Source of the DNA: Lepeophtheirus salmonis
Lineage: Eukaryota > Arthropoda > Copepoda > Siphonostomatoida > Caligidae
Direction of reading: 5' to 3'
DNA length: 64,000 nucleotides
NCBI RefSeq assembly: GCF_016086655.4
Contig: NC_052136.2
Span: forward strand, 43,020,492 to 43,084,491
The position numbers were made by a program, and so were the translations under genes. Shown one piece after another: positions 20,554 through 32,817 of this stretch; the stretch's first letter is position 1; each line of letters opens with the position of its first letter. Below the pieces are notes generated by a model, which was not told the DNA's origin, did not search any database, and was given only the letters and a program-made list of their open reading frames with translations.

Positions 20554-23455
20554 GATTTCATGCACCAAGCCCGCTGCCTTTTAATATCTTACTTCTTTTT
20601 TATTTTTAACGGCCAATGCTCAGTGAGCATTAAAGATCACAGGTGAGCGTCCTCCTACCAGGGTGGAGATTCTCTGCAGAACCAATGAGCATTAAGGAGA
20701 AAGGTTTGGTTCTACGCAGCGTCGAAACCCCCTACCTCACGCTCTATACAAACATCTTATGGATAGTCTACACGTGGACACATAATATTAAAGTAGGTTC
20801 ACCTATTACTCATAGAGCCTCAATTGCTCAACATTAAACTCAATTAGACAGGTACATAAAGGCTCTATGCAAAAAAAGAATAGGATTAGGAAGGCATTCA
20901 TACTTTGATTCGTCATGAGATCATTGAACTCAATAACTCATTCGGCAATATGTACAAACTAAAAAGTAAGAAAATGATATATTAAAATAATAAAAAAAAC
21001 TGTCAAAGACCCTCTATTAAAAAAAATTAATATTAATAATGTACATAGTCAAAAACTCAACACAGTTGTTGTTTAAACATAATTAAATGAATATTCGCTC
21101 ACTACTGAAAAGCATAAAGAGCAAGCAAGTCACAAAGTCATAAAACATACACGGGTGGAGACACTCTACGCAGAGCAAAGATTTAGCAACAATTTGTTAA
21201 TAAAAACAAGAAAATGAAGCACGGCGTTATTTCGCTAATACATAAGATATAACCTGTAATTTTTTTGTCAGCTTTCGATGTGCCTAACTTCTTTTGCAAT
21301 ATAATTAGTTATTATGGAGCTTTTTAATAATCATAGAGAAATGGTGCCATAGTTGGGAAGAATTGGGGATAAATGCTACCAACTGATTCTGGGCCTTTCG
21401 TCTGTTTGGGTGAAAAGTTGAGTTATGCAATAAAAGATACGACCTGGAAGATGATTTAATAGTAAAAAGTTATATAAATGCAAACTAGGTCAACTACTGA
21501 TTATCAGACTCTCCTGAAGGAGTACAGAATCAAACTTTCGATGAGGACTGACCTGTAATCACTCGTTTTGATCCAAGGGTCAAATGCAATGTAGAAAACG
21601 GCTATAGGAGCTGGGGCTATTAGTTATATATTATGACTATGATCATACTTTGTTCAAAAAATATATACCTAATAGCACTTTGCAACAAATAAATAGAGTG
21701 GACAGTGAAAAGTTATAACTGGCTCCGTACTTTTTTTTACAAGAAGATCAAAATTTTCACAAAAAAAGTTTCCAAAAAAAATTGATTTTTTGGGAATAGG
21801 TATGGATTTTTGAAAAAAAATTCTAAAAAATTTAATATTTTAAGAATAACTATGGATTTTGCTAACTTTTTTGAAAATAACTAAGGATTTTCGAAATTTT
21901 TTTCCATAAAATTAAATTTCTCAATTTTTTTCTAAAAATTTTAAGTATTGGATTTATTTCAAAAAAAAATTCCCAAAGCCAAGCCCTACCCAAAAATATA
22001 ATCCTTTGGATACCCCTAAAACTAAGTCTAAAATTCTTGGCTGTCTTCCCTCATCCGGCACTCTAAAAAATAATTGATTCAAATATGTACATCAATTATT
22101 GGAATGCATGTAAATAGGAAGTAAAAAAAAAAATTGTGATTTCACCTTTTCTTGATGTTTGTTTAAAATTATATTGATTTTGACTCAACTTACAAAATTA
22201 ACAGTATATTGTTAATTTTGTAATAAATTAAACCTGCTCCTAGTAATTGAACTTAAAACAAAAAGAATTGTCGCAACTATTCCTCGACTCCCCTAAATAC
22301 ATATACATAAATTTATATTCGGAAAAAAAAAAAAAAAACCCGGCGAAACGTTACTTTTTTTATGAGGATTTATTCAATACTGAAAAGATCAATTTGTTTA
22401 TTTATTTATGAATTTTATATTTTTACAATCTGCGAATTCATTTGACAAACAAGTAATTACCGCCTCACTGCAGGTACTCATAAATAATATGTAGATGGAG
22501 TGTCATTGTTTGGGGTAATAAATTTGCTCCTCAATCAAATTGGTCAACGTTTGCTCCTGATTAAAATCTATTTACTTCTCTTACTCTTCAAAAAAAAAAA
22601 AGATAATAATAATAATGGATGCAATAATTTGTTAAACTAAAAAAAAGAAAAAAAGAATGGAGAAGGCAAAACAAAGACAGAGGAAATAAATTGAATAAAA
22701 AATCTAACAAAAAAAAAAAAAAGAAAGAAGAAAACACCACAACTAGAGATAACCACTGAATTGAAAACACAATTAATTAACTTTTTATTTTTCCGGGAGT
22801 CACTCTTTCGCCTATTTTCAGTGAAAGAAACGAAAATTACATTGAATCATAAACGAATCCCGCCTCAAGGCGTTGGGCAAGTCTCTAGGTATATATACTT
22901 ATTGTACCAATCTTATTCATCACACATACAAAAGACAACGATGGATACACGTATATACATACCAATGTCATTTTGGTCAAGTAAAGAAAATGATGACAGC
23001 CCAAAATCCCCCCGCTCCATCATTTTGTAAACCGTTAAATAAGTAACAACTTTTCCCTGGTGACGAGTCAGGAACGTTCATTTTATTTGAACTTCAATTT
23101 ACTTGCGTTTACTGCAGATTCGCATACTACTTAATGAATAATGAACAAAAGTAGAGTTTCCGAGGTATACACGGTCATTAATATTAGTGTTGTATTGATT
23201 ATCGAGTCGGTTCGTAGCAACACCATTATTTTTTGACTATAGTCAAATAGAGGTGAGACGATTTTTATATACGAAAAAACAAGTTTGTTTAAATTATAAT
23301 GAATATAAATTGAGTTGGCTTGATTTTCATTACACAACCTCATTAAATGATGTTTTGAGTTGTTTGGCGCTGTTTTTCTCAATTTATTTGTAAATCAATC
23401 ACAGTTTATAATGAAGTTCTTCTCATCTCTGAAGAAATGGACTGAACATAAATAT
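20554..23455. other. intergenic DNA downstream of the eyegone-class gene
   Basis: A short perfect hairpin (AATGCTCA-G-TGAGCATT, 20615-20631) follows the predicted cleavage site, and TGAGCATTAA recurs near 20687. An R6-like stretch occupies 21720-22010. ATA and purine-rich simple repeats lie at 22590-22730. A frame at 22761-23030 is open but lacks an ATG start and any motif, so I do not call it a gene. Confidence 0.4.
21720..22010. repeat. R6 copy
   Basis: Alternating A and T runs around GGGAATAGGTATGGATTTTT and AATAACTATGGATTTT, ending near CCAAGCCCTACCC. Confidence 0.4.
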
Positions 23456-23751
23456 CAGAGCTGAGTAAGTTGATGCAACTTAACTTTACTTAGATAAGTT
23501 AAAAAGTTAAGTTAATTAACTTTTAACTTAACTATTTAATTATTTAAATAATTACAGAATAATTTTTATAATAAAGCTTTGAGAAATTAATTAATTAATT
23601 AATTTTAACTTACCCAAGTTTTGATGAGGGAATTTAACTTAAATGACTCTAAAGTTAATTAGCTTAACCTTAACTAGTTAATTTTCATTGAAATGGAAAT
23701 TAACTTTAATTCAACTATTTATAAAAAAAATAAGTTAACTTGCCATCCCTG
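23456..23751. mobile_element. hAT-like MITE with TTAACTT-rich body
   Basis: The 296-base element starts CAGAGCTGAGTAAGTT and ends ACTTGCCATCCCTG, i.e. CAGGGATGGCAAGT on the other strand, so the ends are short imperfect inverted repeats of the CAG[AG]G[CA]TG type seen in hAT elements. It is flanked by ATAAATAT (23448-23455) and ATGAATAT (23752-23759), an 8-base target duplication with one mismatch, which is the hAT size. The interior is packed with AAGTTAA/TTAACTT words, including the palindrome AAGTTAATTAACTT. There is no coding capacity, so it is non-autonomous. Confidence 0.7.
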
Positions 23752-24841
23752 ATGAATATACCACGAATTGCACAATTTTACTATTAGTATTACAATAATT
23801 TTGAGACTATATGAAAGAATTAAACAATTCTGTATAATTTTGTATACATTTAATATTCAAAACAATTTTATGACAATGATATTTTTGAAAATGAATTTTG
23901 AATATGACACCTGTTGGCTGCAATATCAGCTTCCAGGCTGCAGTGGAATTTACTGTATATGCTTTTGATGTAGATATCTGACTGGCAGTTCAATGTTCAT
24001 TACCTGGGCTATTTAGTCTAACTCATAGGGTTCATGTTTGGCATTTTTTACAGAACCCTTCTTCCTCACCAACGTTTCGGACTTGCTGACGGCGTAGATT
24101 CCCAACTACTTGGAGTGTGCAAATGGAAGTTTGTCGATCATGTTCGGGTGTCATTTTCTCGACTTTTACGTAAGCTAAAGAGCTAAGGTTTGCTTTGTTG
24201 TGACTAATTGTTTATGCTTTAATACATTGAAAAATAAATTAATTTTTGTCACTCAACTTGATTATACTGACCACTATAAGATTTTTTTGCAAAAAAGGGA
24301 CGTGAATCGCACAAAATGGTCATCCCTGATAAAATTTGTAAACTGCTTCAGATCTTTTACTTAGATGTGTAAATGTAAATATTTTGTAATGCATACGAGA
24401 AAAACAAAAAAAATTCAAATAAGAAAAAATAGAGAATCAAAAGTATGACCCTATTTGACTTTTTGATCTTATGTACGTAAATGAGGAATATCATGGAAGG
24501 AAAGTAGGTAGGGAAGTACCCAAACACTTAAAGGTACATATTGCAAATAATTGGAACTACTAAAAAAGAATAAGGTAGTCTAGAGAAAAAACTGTTTAAT
24601 TCGGGAGAAACATAACTAAAGACTCACCTTTTTTTCATTAAATATCATATCACATTATGGGGATTTTTTTACTCTTTGTTTCTTCTATGTGAAGTATTTT
24701 ATGTACAGTGTACGGTAAGTAAAACGTGGACTGTTAATTAATGTTTATTTTCTCATTACTATGAAAAGGTTTAGTGATTATTTTTTGATATTCTGTTTCC
24801 GTCGTCCTTTTTATATTTTACATCATTTCATAATCATGAGC
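23752..24841. other. intergenic DNA with a sequence pair-mate near 63600
   Basis: Bases 24090-24260 resemble 63560-63730: CTTGGAGTG, then a [CT]ACGTAAGCT block, then ACTAATT.TT.ATGCTTTAATA. The pair is probably one repeat family. A 35-base stretch near 24585-24620 has a counterpart near 26130-26165, on the far side of the mariner copy. Confidence 0.4.
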
Positions 24842-25820
24842 ATGCAAGTAACAAAAAGGAAGATAATTTCAGATCTCCTTGGTGCTAGAGTTGATGTGAT
24901 GAAGATTACGGACATTGTTAAATGGTCTAAGAGCCTGGTTTTTAAGTTGCCCAAGTTTGGAAAAATGGAGAAGACCTCTCCAGGATATGAGGAAGTGTTG
25001 GGCATAATTTAAGAGGAATACAAAGTTCTTGTTAAGTTTGGAGAAGAATATAAAGAAGGATCCCACCAAGTCTCGCCAACGGGTTTCTGGGCCCCTAAAA
25101 CTATCAAGAGGGAAATAAAGCACAACTTGGGATTAGTTTCTTTCCCAAGGACCCTGTGCCACCTTCTGAAAGAGGGTATGAAAGCCAGGAGGCTCGAGAG
25201 GTGTAAGAAAATCCTCGTACAGATAAAGGAATATAGGTCAATTATGAAATTTTCCTCGGAAAAGAAGATTCTCAAAATTGGTCAATTCCACAACCGTCAG
25301 AACGACCTCTGGCTTGCAAAAACAAAAAAAAGAGTTTCGAGGAATTTACTACACCAAATATTCGGCCCAAACAATGGTTCTCGTCTTTGTGTTCTCTGAT
25401 GGAAAGAAGATGTCTCCATTCTTTTTCAGAACTGGACATAATATCGGCTAGGAGGACTACGATAAGGTGCTTAGGTACATCTTCTTGCCATGGCTAAAGA
25501 CAAACTACCTGGAGGGTAACTACGTGTGAACTTAGAACGATGCCAAGTTCCAAAATGTCTGTTCCTGATAACAAAGCTCCATTTTGGTCCACAGAGATAT
25601 GTCCCCTTCCTCACCAGATTGGAACCCATTATACGTTTCTATATGGGGCACATTGGAGAGGAAAATCAACAAGACCTCTGCCTAAATGTGGACTCACTGA
25701 AGTCCTCCATAGGGGTTGCATGGGACAATTTGTCAGAACAGTTTGTCATCAACTCCTGCATGACCTTCAAGCGACGTGTAAAGGCTGGGATTGATTATGG
25801 AAAGTGGCCATATTGAGTGA
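24842..25820 (+). pseudogene. near full-length mariner-type transposase pseudogene
   Basis: All regions of the protein are present in order on the plus strand: HTH 1 (RKIISDLLGARVDVMKITDI), linker and second HTH (IKREIKHNLGLVSFPRTLCH), the block before the first Asp (KFSSEKKILKIGQFHNRQND), a VFSDGKKMSPFFFRTGHNIG block, KVLRYIFLPWLKTNYLEGNY, then PDWNPLY.SIWG with the third catalytic Asp, and a C-terminal RRVKAG..MESGHIE. A stop at 25010 and several frameshifts (near 25390, 25450 and 25530) kill it. Normal length is about 330-350 residues, so no large piece is lost. Terminal repeats were not found with confidence. Confidence 0.8.
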
Positions 25821-26430
25821 AAAAAGTTTTGCAAAAACCTTGTCTACATGTTTTGTTAATATAATTTTTTCTCTCTTACTGAAACTATAATATTATTGAT
25901 GTATTTATAAATCCATCTCTGGAGTACACGCTTTGCTCCCATACCCTGCTTTAATAAATTATTAAATGAAAGAATATTGAATATAAGTGTATTTTTCATT
26001 AAATATGAGTTGACTGTATATTAAAATTAACCTTCATGATACTCACAAATACTGCCTGTATTTAAGACCAAGTCCAAAAAAAGTTATGCCTTGTAATATT
26101 TAGGAGGATGGCTGAAAAAAATCATGGGCAGAAAAAACCGTTTAATTCAGAAGAAACACATACCTGGTTTTCACTCCATATTCTCTGGAAGGAACAAGGG
26201 CAACTCTAATAAGAGGAACAACATAAAAAAATTACACTTCTTTGTCAAAAGTAAAAACAATTAAGGGATGAGTAAAAAAAAAAAGACAAAAAAAGGAAAG
26301 ACAAAACCACAGAGACTTGTAAATCATAAAATACCTAAAAACCATTTTGTCGCCTTAATTAACAGGCTTATTTTGCTCCAATCTTATTAGTTATTACCTA
26401 CAAATATACCTACATAATACATAGATATTT
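25821..26430. other. intergenic DNA, 3' flank of the mariner copy
   Basis: AT-rich, nothing coding. Contains GAAAAAACCGTTTAATTC (about 26132), the counterpart of GAAAAAACTGTTTAATTC at about 24586. Confidence 0.4.
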
Positions 26431-26840
26431 GTGTTGATACTCGGTCCGAGACCGATTTTTTTTTTCAGTTAGGTCTTAAGGGATTTTTTCAATACAGATT
26501 TGGACCGATATTTCAGTCACGACTGCGATCTACGAGCGAAATAAAATCGTTTTCAAATTGTGTACCAATTTTGTTTGTCATCAAAATATATAGACGGCTT
26601 TTTTAAAGTCTCAATATAAACTCTACCGATTTTTTCCAGTCTCGACCTATGGACCGAACTATGTTTCCTATTTGGAAACACACATGACGTCTTGTGCACA
26701 TTTAACCTATAAAATTGGTCTAAAACGAATTAAAAATTTAATTAATTATTGTCAAATTTCTTTGAAGAATCGAATAAGTTCGATCCAACAAAAGTTGTAA
26801 CGGTCGTAGACAAGATGGTGTCCAGACCGAACCCCAACAC
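26431..26840 (+). repeat. R3 repeat copy with inverted ends
   Basis: R3 begins GTGTTGATACTCGGTC and ends GACCGAACCCCAACAC, so its termini are imperfect inverted repeats (GTGTTG..CTCGGTC). The body has many GACCGA/TCGGTC words and the segment GGAAACACACATGACGTC. Length is about 410 bases. It looks like a MITE but no target duplication could be assigned. Confidence 0.6.
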
Positions 26841-27295
26841 TAATACAAGTTACTGTTAAGACTTGATCCCAACCAAAAAAAAAAAATGGAGATCCGTCTT
26901 AAGTAGTTATTGCAAGCCGATTAGACGAAATATTTCGATGGAAGCCACAAACTAGGATCAATATTTAATAGTTTTCAAACCATAGACCAATTTTTTGGTC
27001 TCAATCTATGGATCAATTTTCTCTCCTACCTAATTTATGAGATTTAAAAATATATAATTTATTCATTACATTTTGACTTCATATGACGTTATTGTAGGTC
27101 CATGATCACAAATTTAAAGATACATGACGTAATAGTATAAATGAGGACCGAATTTCATGGGAAGGATCATGACTGAATTTTCTTCCGGACTGATCCAGAC
27201 GGAACTTCATTAAAAGACCGAATTAGTTCGATCCACTAAAAATCAATCATACATGTCTCAGACCGGTCCAGGACTTTCAGACCAAAACCCAACAC
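26841..27295 (+). repeat. second R3 copy, directly adjoining the first
   Basis: Decayed at its left end; it shares the order CTATGGATCAATTTT, ATGACGT, AGTTCGATCCA[AC]AAAA with the first copy and closes with GACCAAAACCCAACAC (27280-27295). The two therefore form a head-to-tail tandem. Confidence 0.55.
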
Positions 27296-27739
27296 TAATA
27301 GGTACCTACAAAGAGGGACCTCAAAAACACTAAGAAGAACAAAAAATTTTTACTTTATAATTAACATGGCGTTGAGTGAGAGTTGTCAAAGAGACAAACA
27401 GCCTAGCTGCAGTTATTTAATAAGAAAGGAAAACATGGAATTCAAAAAAAAAAAAAAAAAAAAGGTGGAGTAGAAAGGCGGAAGTATAATATTCCCTTGT
27501 CCTCATAAACTCATTAGAACTCCTCAAATTACAGGAGATCCAAAAGCGCCCCTTGTACCAAAGGCCTCTCAAATCATCAAAAGGACACGTCATATAATCT
27601 ATTATTATCTTATAATACAAATAAATAGGTAGAGCCAGGATGTCGCATTTTTCTGGAAATTCCGGAATGACAGGCAATAAAAAATACTCTGAAATATAAC
27701 TACATAAATTTAGAGATACCTACAACACAATAATATATA

Positions 27740-28010
27740 AGATTTCAATGATTTCTTGGACATGTCAGTCCACTCCTTCACAGAGACAACATTGACCTGC
27801 TCCAGAAATTTGCTTAGTTGTCTTCACACCACTTTTGGGTTTTTTGGCTTGTCAAGACACTTACTGTCGTCTTTCAGCTTTTTAATCTTGGTAATGAGAG
27901 CCTTGGAGCAGGAGACAATGTAGGAGATCTTATCGACATAATTCATTCCTGCACCAAGAAGCACTGACATCCGATTTCTTTTGGCCTTCATCTCAATTGT
28001 CCTTGGTCTG
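27740..28010 (-). pseudogene. mariner transposase N-terminal fragment
   Basis: The minus strand encodes MKAKRNRMSVLLGAGMNYVD followed by KISYIVSCSKALI, a helix-turn-helix of the same subtype as the copy at 24842 (ISDLLGARVDVMKITDI..KSLVFK). The frame then fails at a stop. Only the first 70 or so residues are left, and no catalytic domain follows on either side. Confidence 0.6.
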
Positions 28011-31000
28011 TTTAAGAGGGTTTTTTTTTGACAAGAATTGTTTGTTTGCTTGTTTCTACCAGTTGATATTACGGAAAAAATAGGTTAATTATTCAGTAAG
28101 TAAGTTAATTAACCCTTTCCATTGTTTCATTATTGATTCCCTGTGATACTGTGTATATGCATATGTTATTGCCCTACAACAGTTGATCCATATGTTATGC
28201 TGGAATTCCTTAAACTATATTTTTTTTTTTGTCCAGTTCAACTCCTCAGAAAATTAAAGATACTTGAAATAGTAACTTATAGCCAGCGAAAAAAATGATC
28301 TGAATTTTGAGTCCTAGTTGATTCTTTAATTGTGTGCTGAAGTGCTCAAAATAGGGACTTGAGTCGCAAGTCTCGAGTGAAGCATCTCTATTTCTGTTCC
28401 TATTTATGTTGTAGATATTTATTGCCTTTCGATTTCCGGAGAATGCTCCTTAAGTGTAATCTCAGGAAATTGATGTTTAAATTTAGCAATCCTTGGAAAT
28501 TTCGAGATGAGTAAAAATAATAAGTTCTCAGAAATAAGGGTGTATATTCCGGATATATATGTAGGTAAATTGTATGTATTAAGGCCCTTTATTTTCACGG
28601 AAAAAGATTTTTAAGTTTCACTATCGTGGTAAGCTTCATGATAAAATAGTGAATAATAAATATTGTGAAATTTAGGTACTGTTTTTATATATTGGCTATA
28701 TAAACATAAGTTTTAAACAAGCCGTAGAAAGATCAGAAAATTAATGTATATTTTCTTCCTTACAAGGTTAGTCTAATTTAATACTCAAATTTGATGGTTG
28801 GATATAGGTGTTTCATTAAACATCATTTTTTGACAATGCCTTTTTTACTGAAGAATAAATCGTTACAAATTGTATTTCAAATGAATTCTTTGTTCAAAAC
28901 ATCAATAATGAAAGTACGAGTACACACTTAAAGTTTTGGAAATCATATCAGATAGGCAATACGTCCAGTGTTTAATAAACCGAACCGAATAGGTATTTTT
29001 TCATTTTATGTTTCTATTCAAATAACTATTGGCTTAGAGACTTAAGAGATTAGAACAATTTAATTGGCCACATATCTTCTTATATATTTGTGGATAATTA
29101 ATTAATAAAAAATAAATTATTAGCGATTTTGCAGATCTTAAAAAAAATTTTTTTCCAGAAGTTTACTTGATTTGAAAAAAGAAAAAAACTTCACGGTTTT
29201 TTTTTCATAACACCGGATTAGATGTATCTAAACTCAGTTCCGGTTCCATATAATTAAGAATAATCTTACAAAGACCACAATTGAGGTCTTGAGCCGCATT
29301 TTTGACCGAAATTATTATATTTTTTTTTAGATCCACACATGAAAAATGATTATAACCGTACAGAGTCGTAAGTCAGTTTAAAATGTCCAAGGCGAGTCCC
29401 AAGTCATAAAAGACGGTCTCAAGTGTAGTCCCAGTCAATTTGTTGTCCTTTGACACAAGTCAATGTGAAAAGGAACCTAAGAATATAATCGATTTTTATA
29501 ATGCATAATAAAATACTTGTGGCATCTAGGACTGAGAACTTAAAAATTTGGATTTTATATTAAGACCCAAAATCTGTCATGAATAGACTTAAAAAAGAAA
29601 ACCCTTTTTTCGTTCAAAATTGTTTGTTTTTTTTAGTCATTTTATAAAGTGGATTCCCCATAATACTTTTCCAGGTATTGCTTTGCTTGAACAGGATTTT
29701 GTCCCATAAAGAAGTAGTGTAAAATTAGAGCAAAAAAATTTTTTTGATTCATAGTTTTGAAAATAACAGAAGTACCTTCGTCACACTTAGCACAATAACT
29801 CACAAACTAAAGATCAAACTATCATGAAATTTTGACTGGGGTGTTTAACAGGTGGTTACACACTGAAAATGAGGTGAATTGTAATTAAAATAGTACCGTC
29901 AGTGTGTGAAGACCGGGATTTTTCAGTCCATGTGTTATAATCAACTACCTGCTTCTTTTGTTAGCCTTAATGAAAAATACTTTTAACCTTTATGGTTATA
30001 CATATATAGTATTTATGCGCGACTGTTCCTAGCACGTTATGGTGCTGTTGGTTTGACCCTTGTTCAGCCTGATTAGCACTTACAGGCAGCAGCATACCCA
30101 TACATACTGGGTGTAACATAGTTGTTGTTTGAATATGCTTAATTATATGTCTGGAGCACTTTCAGTAGTAGCTCATTATTTGAAAATGAGTTTTAAGGCG
30201 TATGGTTTTTTATATCTTGTTATTTTTTCTTATTATTATTTTTGTTATTAGATGGTTATACCACAAAAAAAAAAAAAATAGAAGTTTTATTTTATGATTA
30301 TGAAAGGAAACTTTGTTATACATATTTTATGTTAATGGTTGATTCGTGTGTTTATTTAGTACGTTACACATAGGTTGGTTCCTTGTAGGCAGATAGAATG
30401 GAGAAAAAATTTACAAAGAAGTAGAAAAAAAAAAAACGAGGAAAAAAAGTACAGAAACAACGAACAATTTGGAACTTCATGATATCAAAACGTAAATTCA
30501 AATTATAATTTGTTAAAAGCAAACTCTTCACATATATATATAACTTTATTTAATGCAATTTCTAATAATGGCGTGATGGCTTCTTTGATTAAAGGAGAGT
30601 TTGTATTTATTTATCCATGTATGTTAGAGTGGCTCTTACTTAGAGTTTTTTCTCGAAATGTTGGAGGTTCGTGGTTTAACACAGATACTTTTTATAAAAA
30701 TTAAGATTTATGAAGTTTAAGCCACATTGAGCAATGTTTAGATCTTCCGCATTACTAATTATGTTTCTTAATTTCATAATTTGAGTAGGTTAAATAACAC
30801 TTTGACTCAAAAAGAATCCATATCAATCACAATGACGAATTAATGAAAAATAGTTATAGAAGAGGAATAACCAATCTTTTAAAAGTATAACCATAATATC
30901 CCCCTAAAATTATTTTTTCTTATAAAAAAAAGATAAATAAAATATATTTTGATTGTGTATAGCCCGCATTTTTTAATGTTCTATGTATGTATATCATTAG

Positions 31001-31256
31001 ATTAATACTTTATTATTATTTTATTTTGGAATATTTTTAAACGATGTCTCTCTCTAAATTTTTGAAAAGGCACATTTAAGAATCACCCTAATGTACAATG
31101 TAATCTAAAGGCAATTAAGACGGATTCCTTAGGGTTAAACATGGGTACCTAGCTTGTACAAGGTCCTATATAGGTACACGCAAGGACTCGTGCAAGGTTA
31201 TTATTTGTATCGTTTGTACCTAATGTAAGTTAATTTATCTTCTTTAGATAACAACA
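28011..31256. other. AT-rich intergenic DNA
   Basis: Contains scattered CAAGTC/GACTTG-rich stretches (28320-28380, 29280-29465) that look like decayed copies of a minor repeat also seen at 38225-38330 and 57090-57370. No gene is supported. The open frame at 30510-30704 has no recognisable features. Confidence 0.35.
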
Positions 31257-31755
31257 ATAAAAAGAAAACAAAATAATACGGGGATGGTTTTTGATCTCTT
31301 AAATCTATATTTATATTGTATATATAAAATAGAATGGCTCACTTGGAACATTACAGATATTTTCAGAGTTACACCAAGTTTCAAGGTGTTCAGAATACAA
31401 AAACGACAGTCCTAAAACTATCCGGCCTGGCTAAGAACTACGAGTAAATGTTTAAAAAATCAAACATAAGAAAATAAAGGTTAGTTCTTTTAAACAATTT
31501 TTCCTTGCGTATTCTTAGTGAATAGTCCTTGGATTGGGACATTGCTTCAGATTTGGTTCCATATTTTCCTTCTTGGTGGGTTAGATATTATCATATACTA
31601 AGGACCATAATATTTATATAGATGGTGGTAAAGTAAAAAATGAGTGGATCAACTCATAAAAAGAAAAGAAAATAATACGGGGATGGTTTTTGATCTCTTA
31701 AATCTATATTTATATTGTATATATAAAATAGAATGGCTCACTTGGAACATTACAG
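31257..31755. repeat. pair of 100-base direct repeats 299 bases apart
   Basis: 31257-31356 and 31656-31755 are the same sequence apart from one C/G difference; both run from ATAAAAAGAAAA to CTTGGAACATTACAG. The near identity marks a recent duplication. A miniature terminal-repeat element is possible, but the repeats do not start TG or end CA, and no primer-binding site or flanking duplication is visible. Unequal exchange or a tandem duplication with a deletion is equally possible. Confidence 0.8.
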
Positions 31756-32817
31756 TTAATATTTGTTAATATTATTGTGAACGTTCTTTCAAGCTAGTTT
31801 TTTAGTTCTGGATGAGTTGAGGATGTTACTTGGTTGTATGTGTGTTTTATGTTTTAAAGGAAATCTAATGGGATGTTGGGCTATAATTGAGGGGATATTT
31901 TTAAATTAAAATGTTTATTTATGATTTTGTTGTTGCATTTCCTTTTAATTATTTTTCAATATCTTAAATATGTGTCATACATATTTTTGTGAAATAAAGA
32001 CAATAATAAAAAAATTAAAAGAAGCTAATTCTATGCATTTATATGGATTTATACATTTTATTCTAGTATATAACATAATAGTTAATAAAAAGGGAAACCC
32101 CTCAATGACGTCACTTTCTTTCAGGACCAACAAGTGGAAATAGATGGGATCCGACTAAACCGCTGTTTGTTGGTCTTATATAAGTTCTGAATATAAACAA
32201 TCCGAACTAATAATAACAACATTAAATATCAAATGAGTTTACCTCAGAATATATTCGTATTTAATCTTTATTTTTAAAGAACCTTTTGGCAAAAAAGCTT
32301 TTGATTTATATATATATTTATGAGTTATAAGTATGTATAGTAAATGAGTATGTATTTAGATCATATTTAAAACTGCCATATAAAGCTACCGGTCTTTCTC
32401 TCTCTTTCTCTTTAATTCCTGGGCTATAAAAAAATGATCTTATTTAGAGAATTTGTTTACAGCCCCTGGTTTTCTTATGTGCTTCTGGATGGAGTTTTTT
32501 ATGGGATGCCATTATATTTAAATAATAGGTAAATATTTTGTATGTAACATTTTGGTGTTTTTTTGGTAGGAGTTTTATTGTGGAATTTACTTTTTTTTTT
32601 AGCCACAAAATGATGAGCTGCCTCTCTGTGTATTATATAGGCACTTACTATGTATGTACACAGCTCTTAAAAAGTCACACGACTTTAATGTCGATAAATG
32701 TAATTATTATCCAACAACCCACACGCGTCTTTGAAAGATGAATCTGATTAAATAATATATGGCCATAAATGAAAAATCTATAAGGGTAAGGGTCTATCTA
32801 TATACATAAATACATTC
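31756..32817. other. AT-rich intergenic DNA
   Basis: Holds a TGACGTCA site at 32106-32113 and a TCTTTCTCTC-type simple repeat near 32394. Nothing coding. Confidence 0.35.

Noticed and set aside
22761..23030. 89-codon open frame downstream of the eyegone-class gene
   Set aside because: It starts with TTG rather than ATG, has no motif, and shows no splice context or composition shift comparable to the real exons.
30010..30130. Possible tRNA-like or coding patch with raised GC
   Set aside because: No cloverleaf with A and B boxes could be drawn and the frame closes after about 30 codons.
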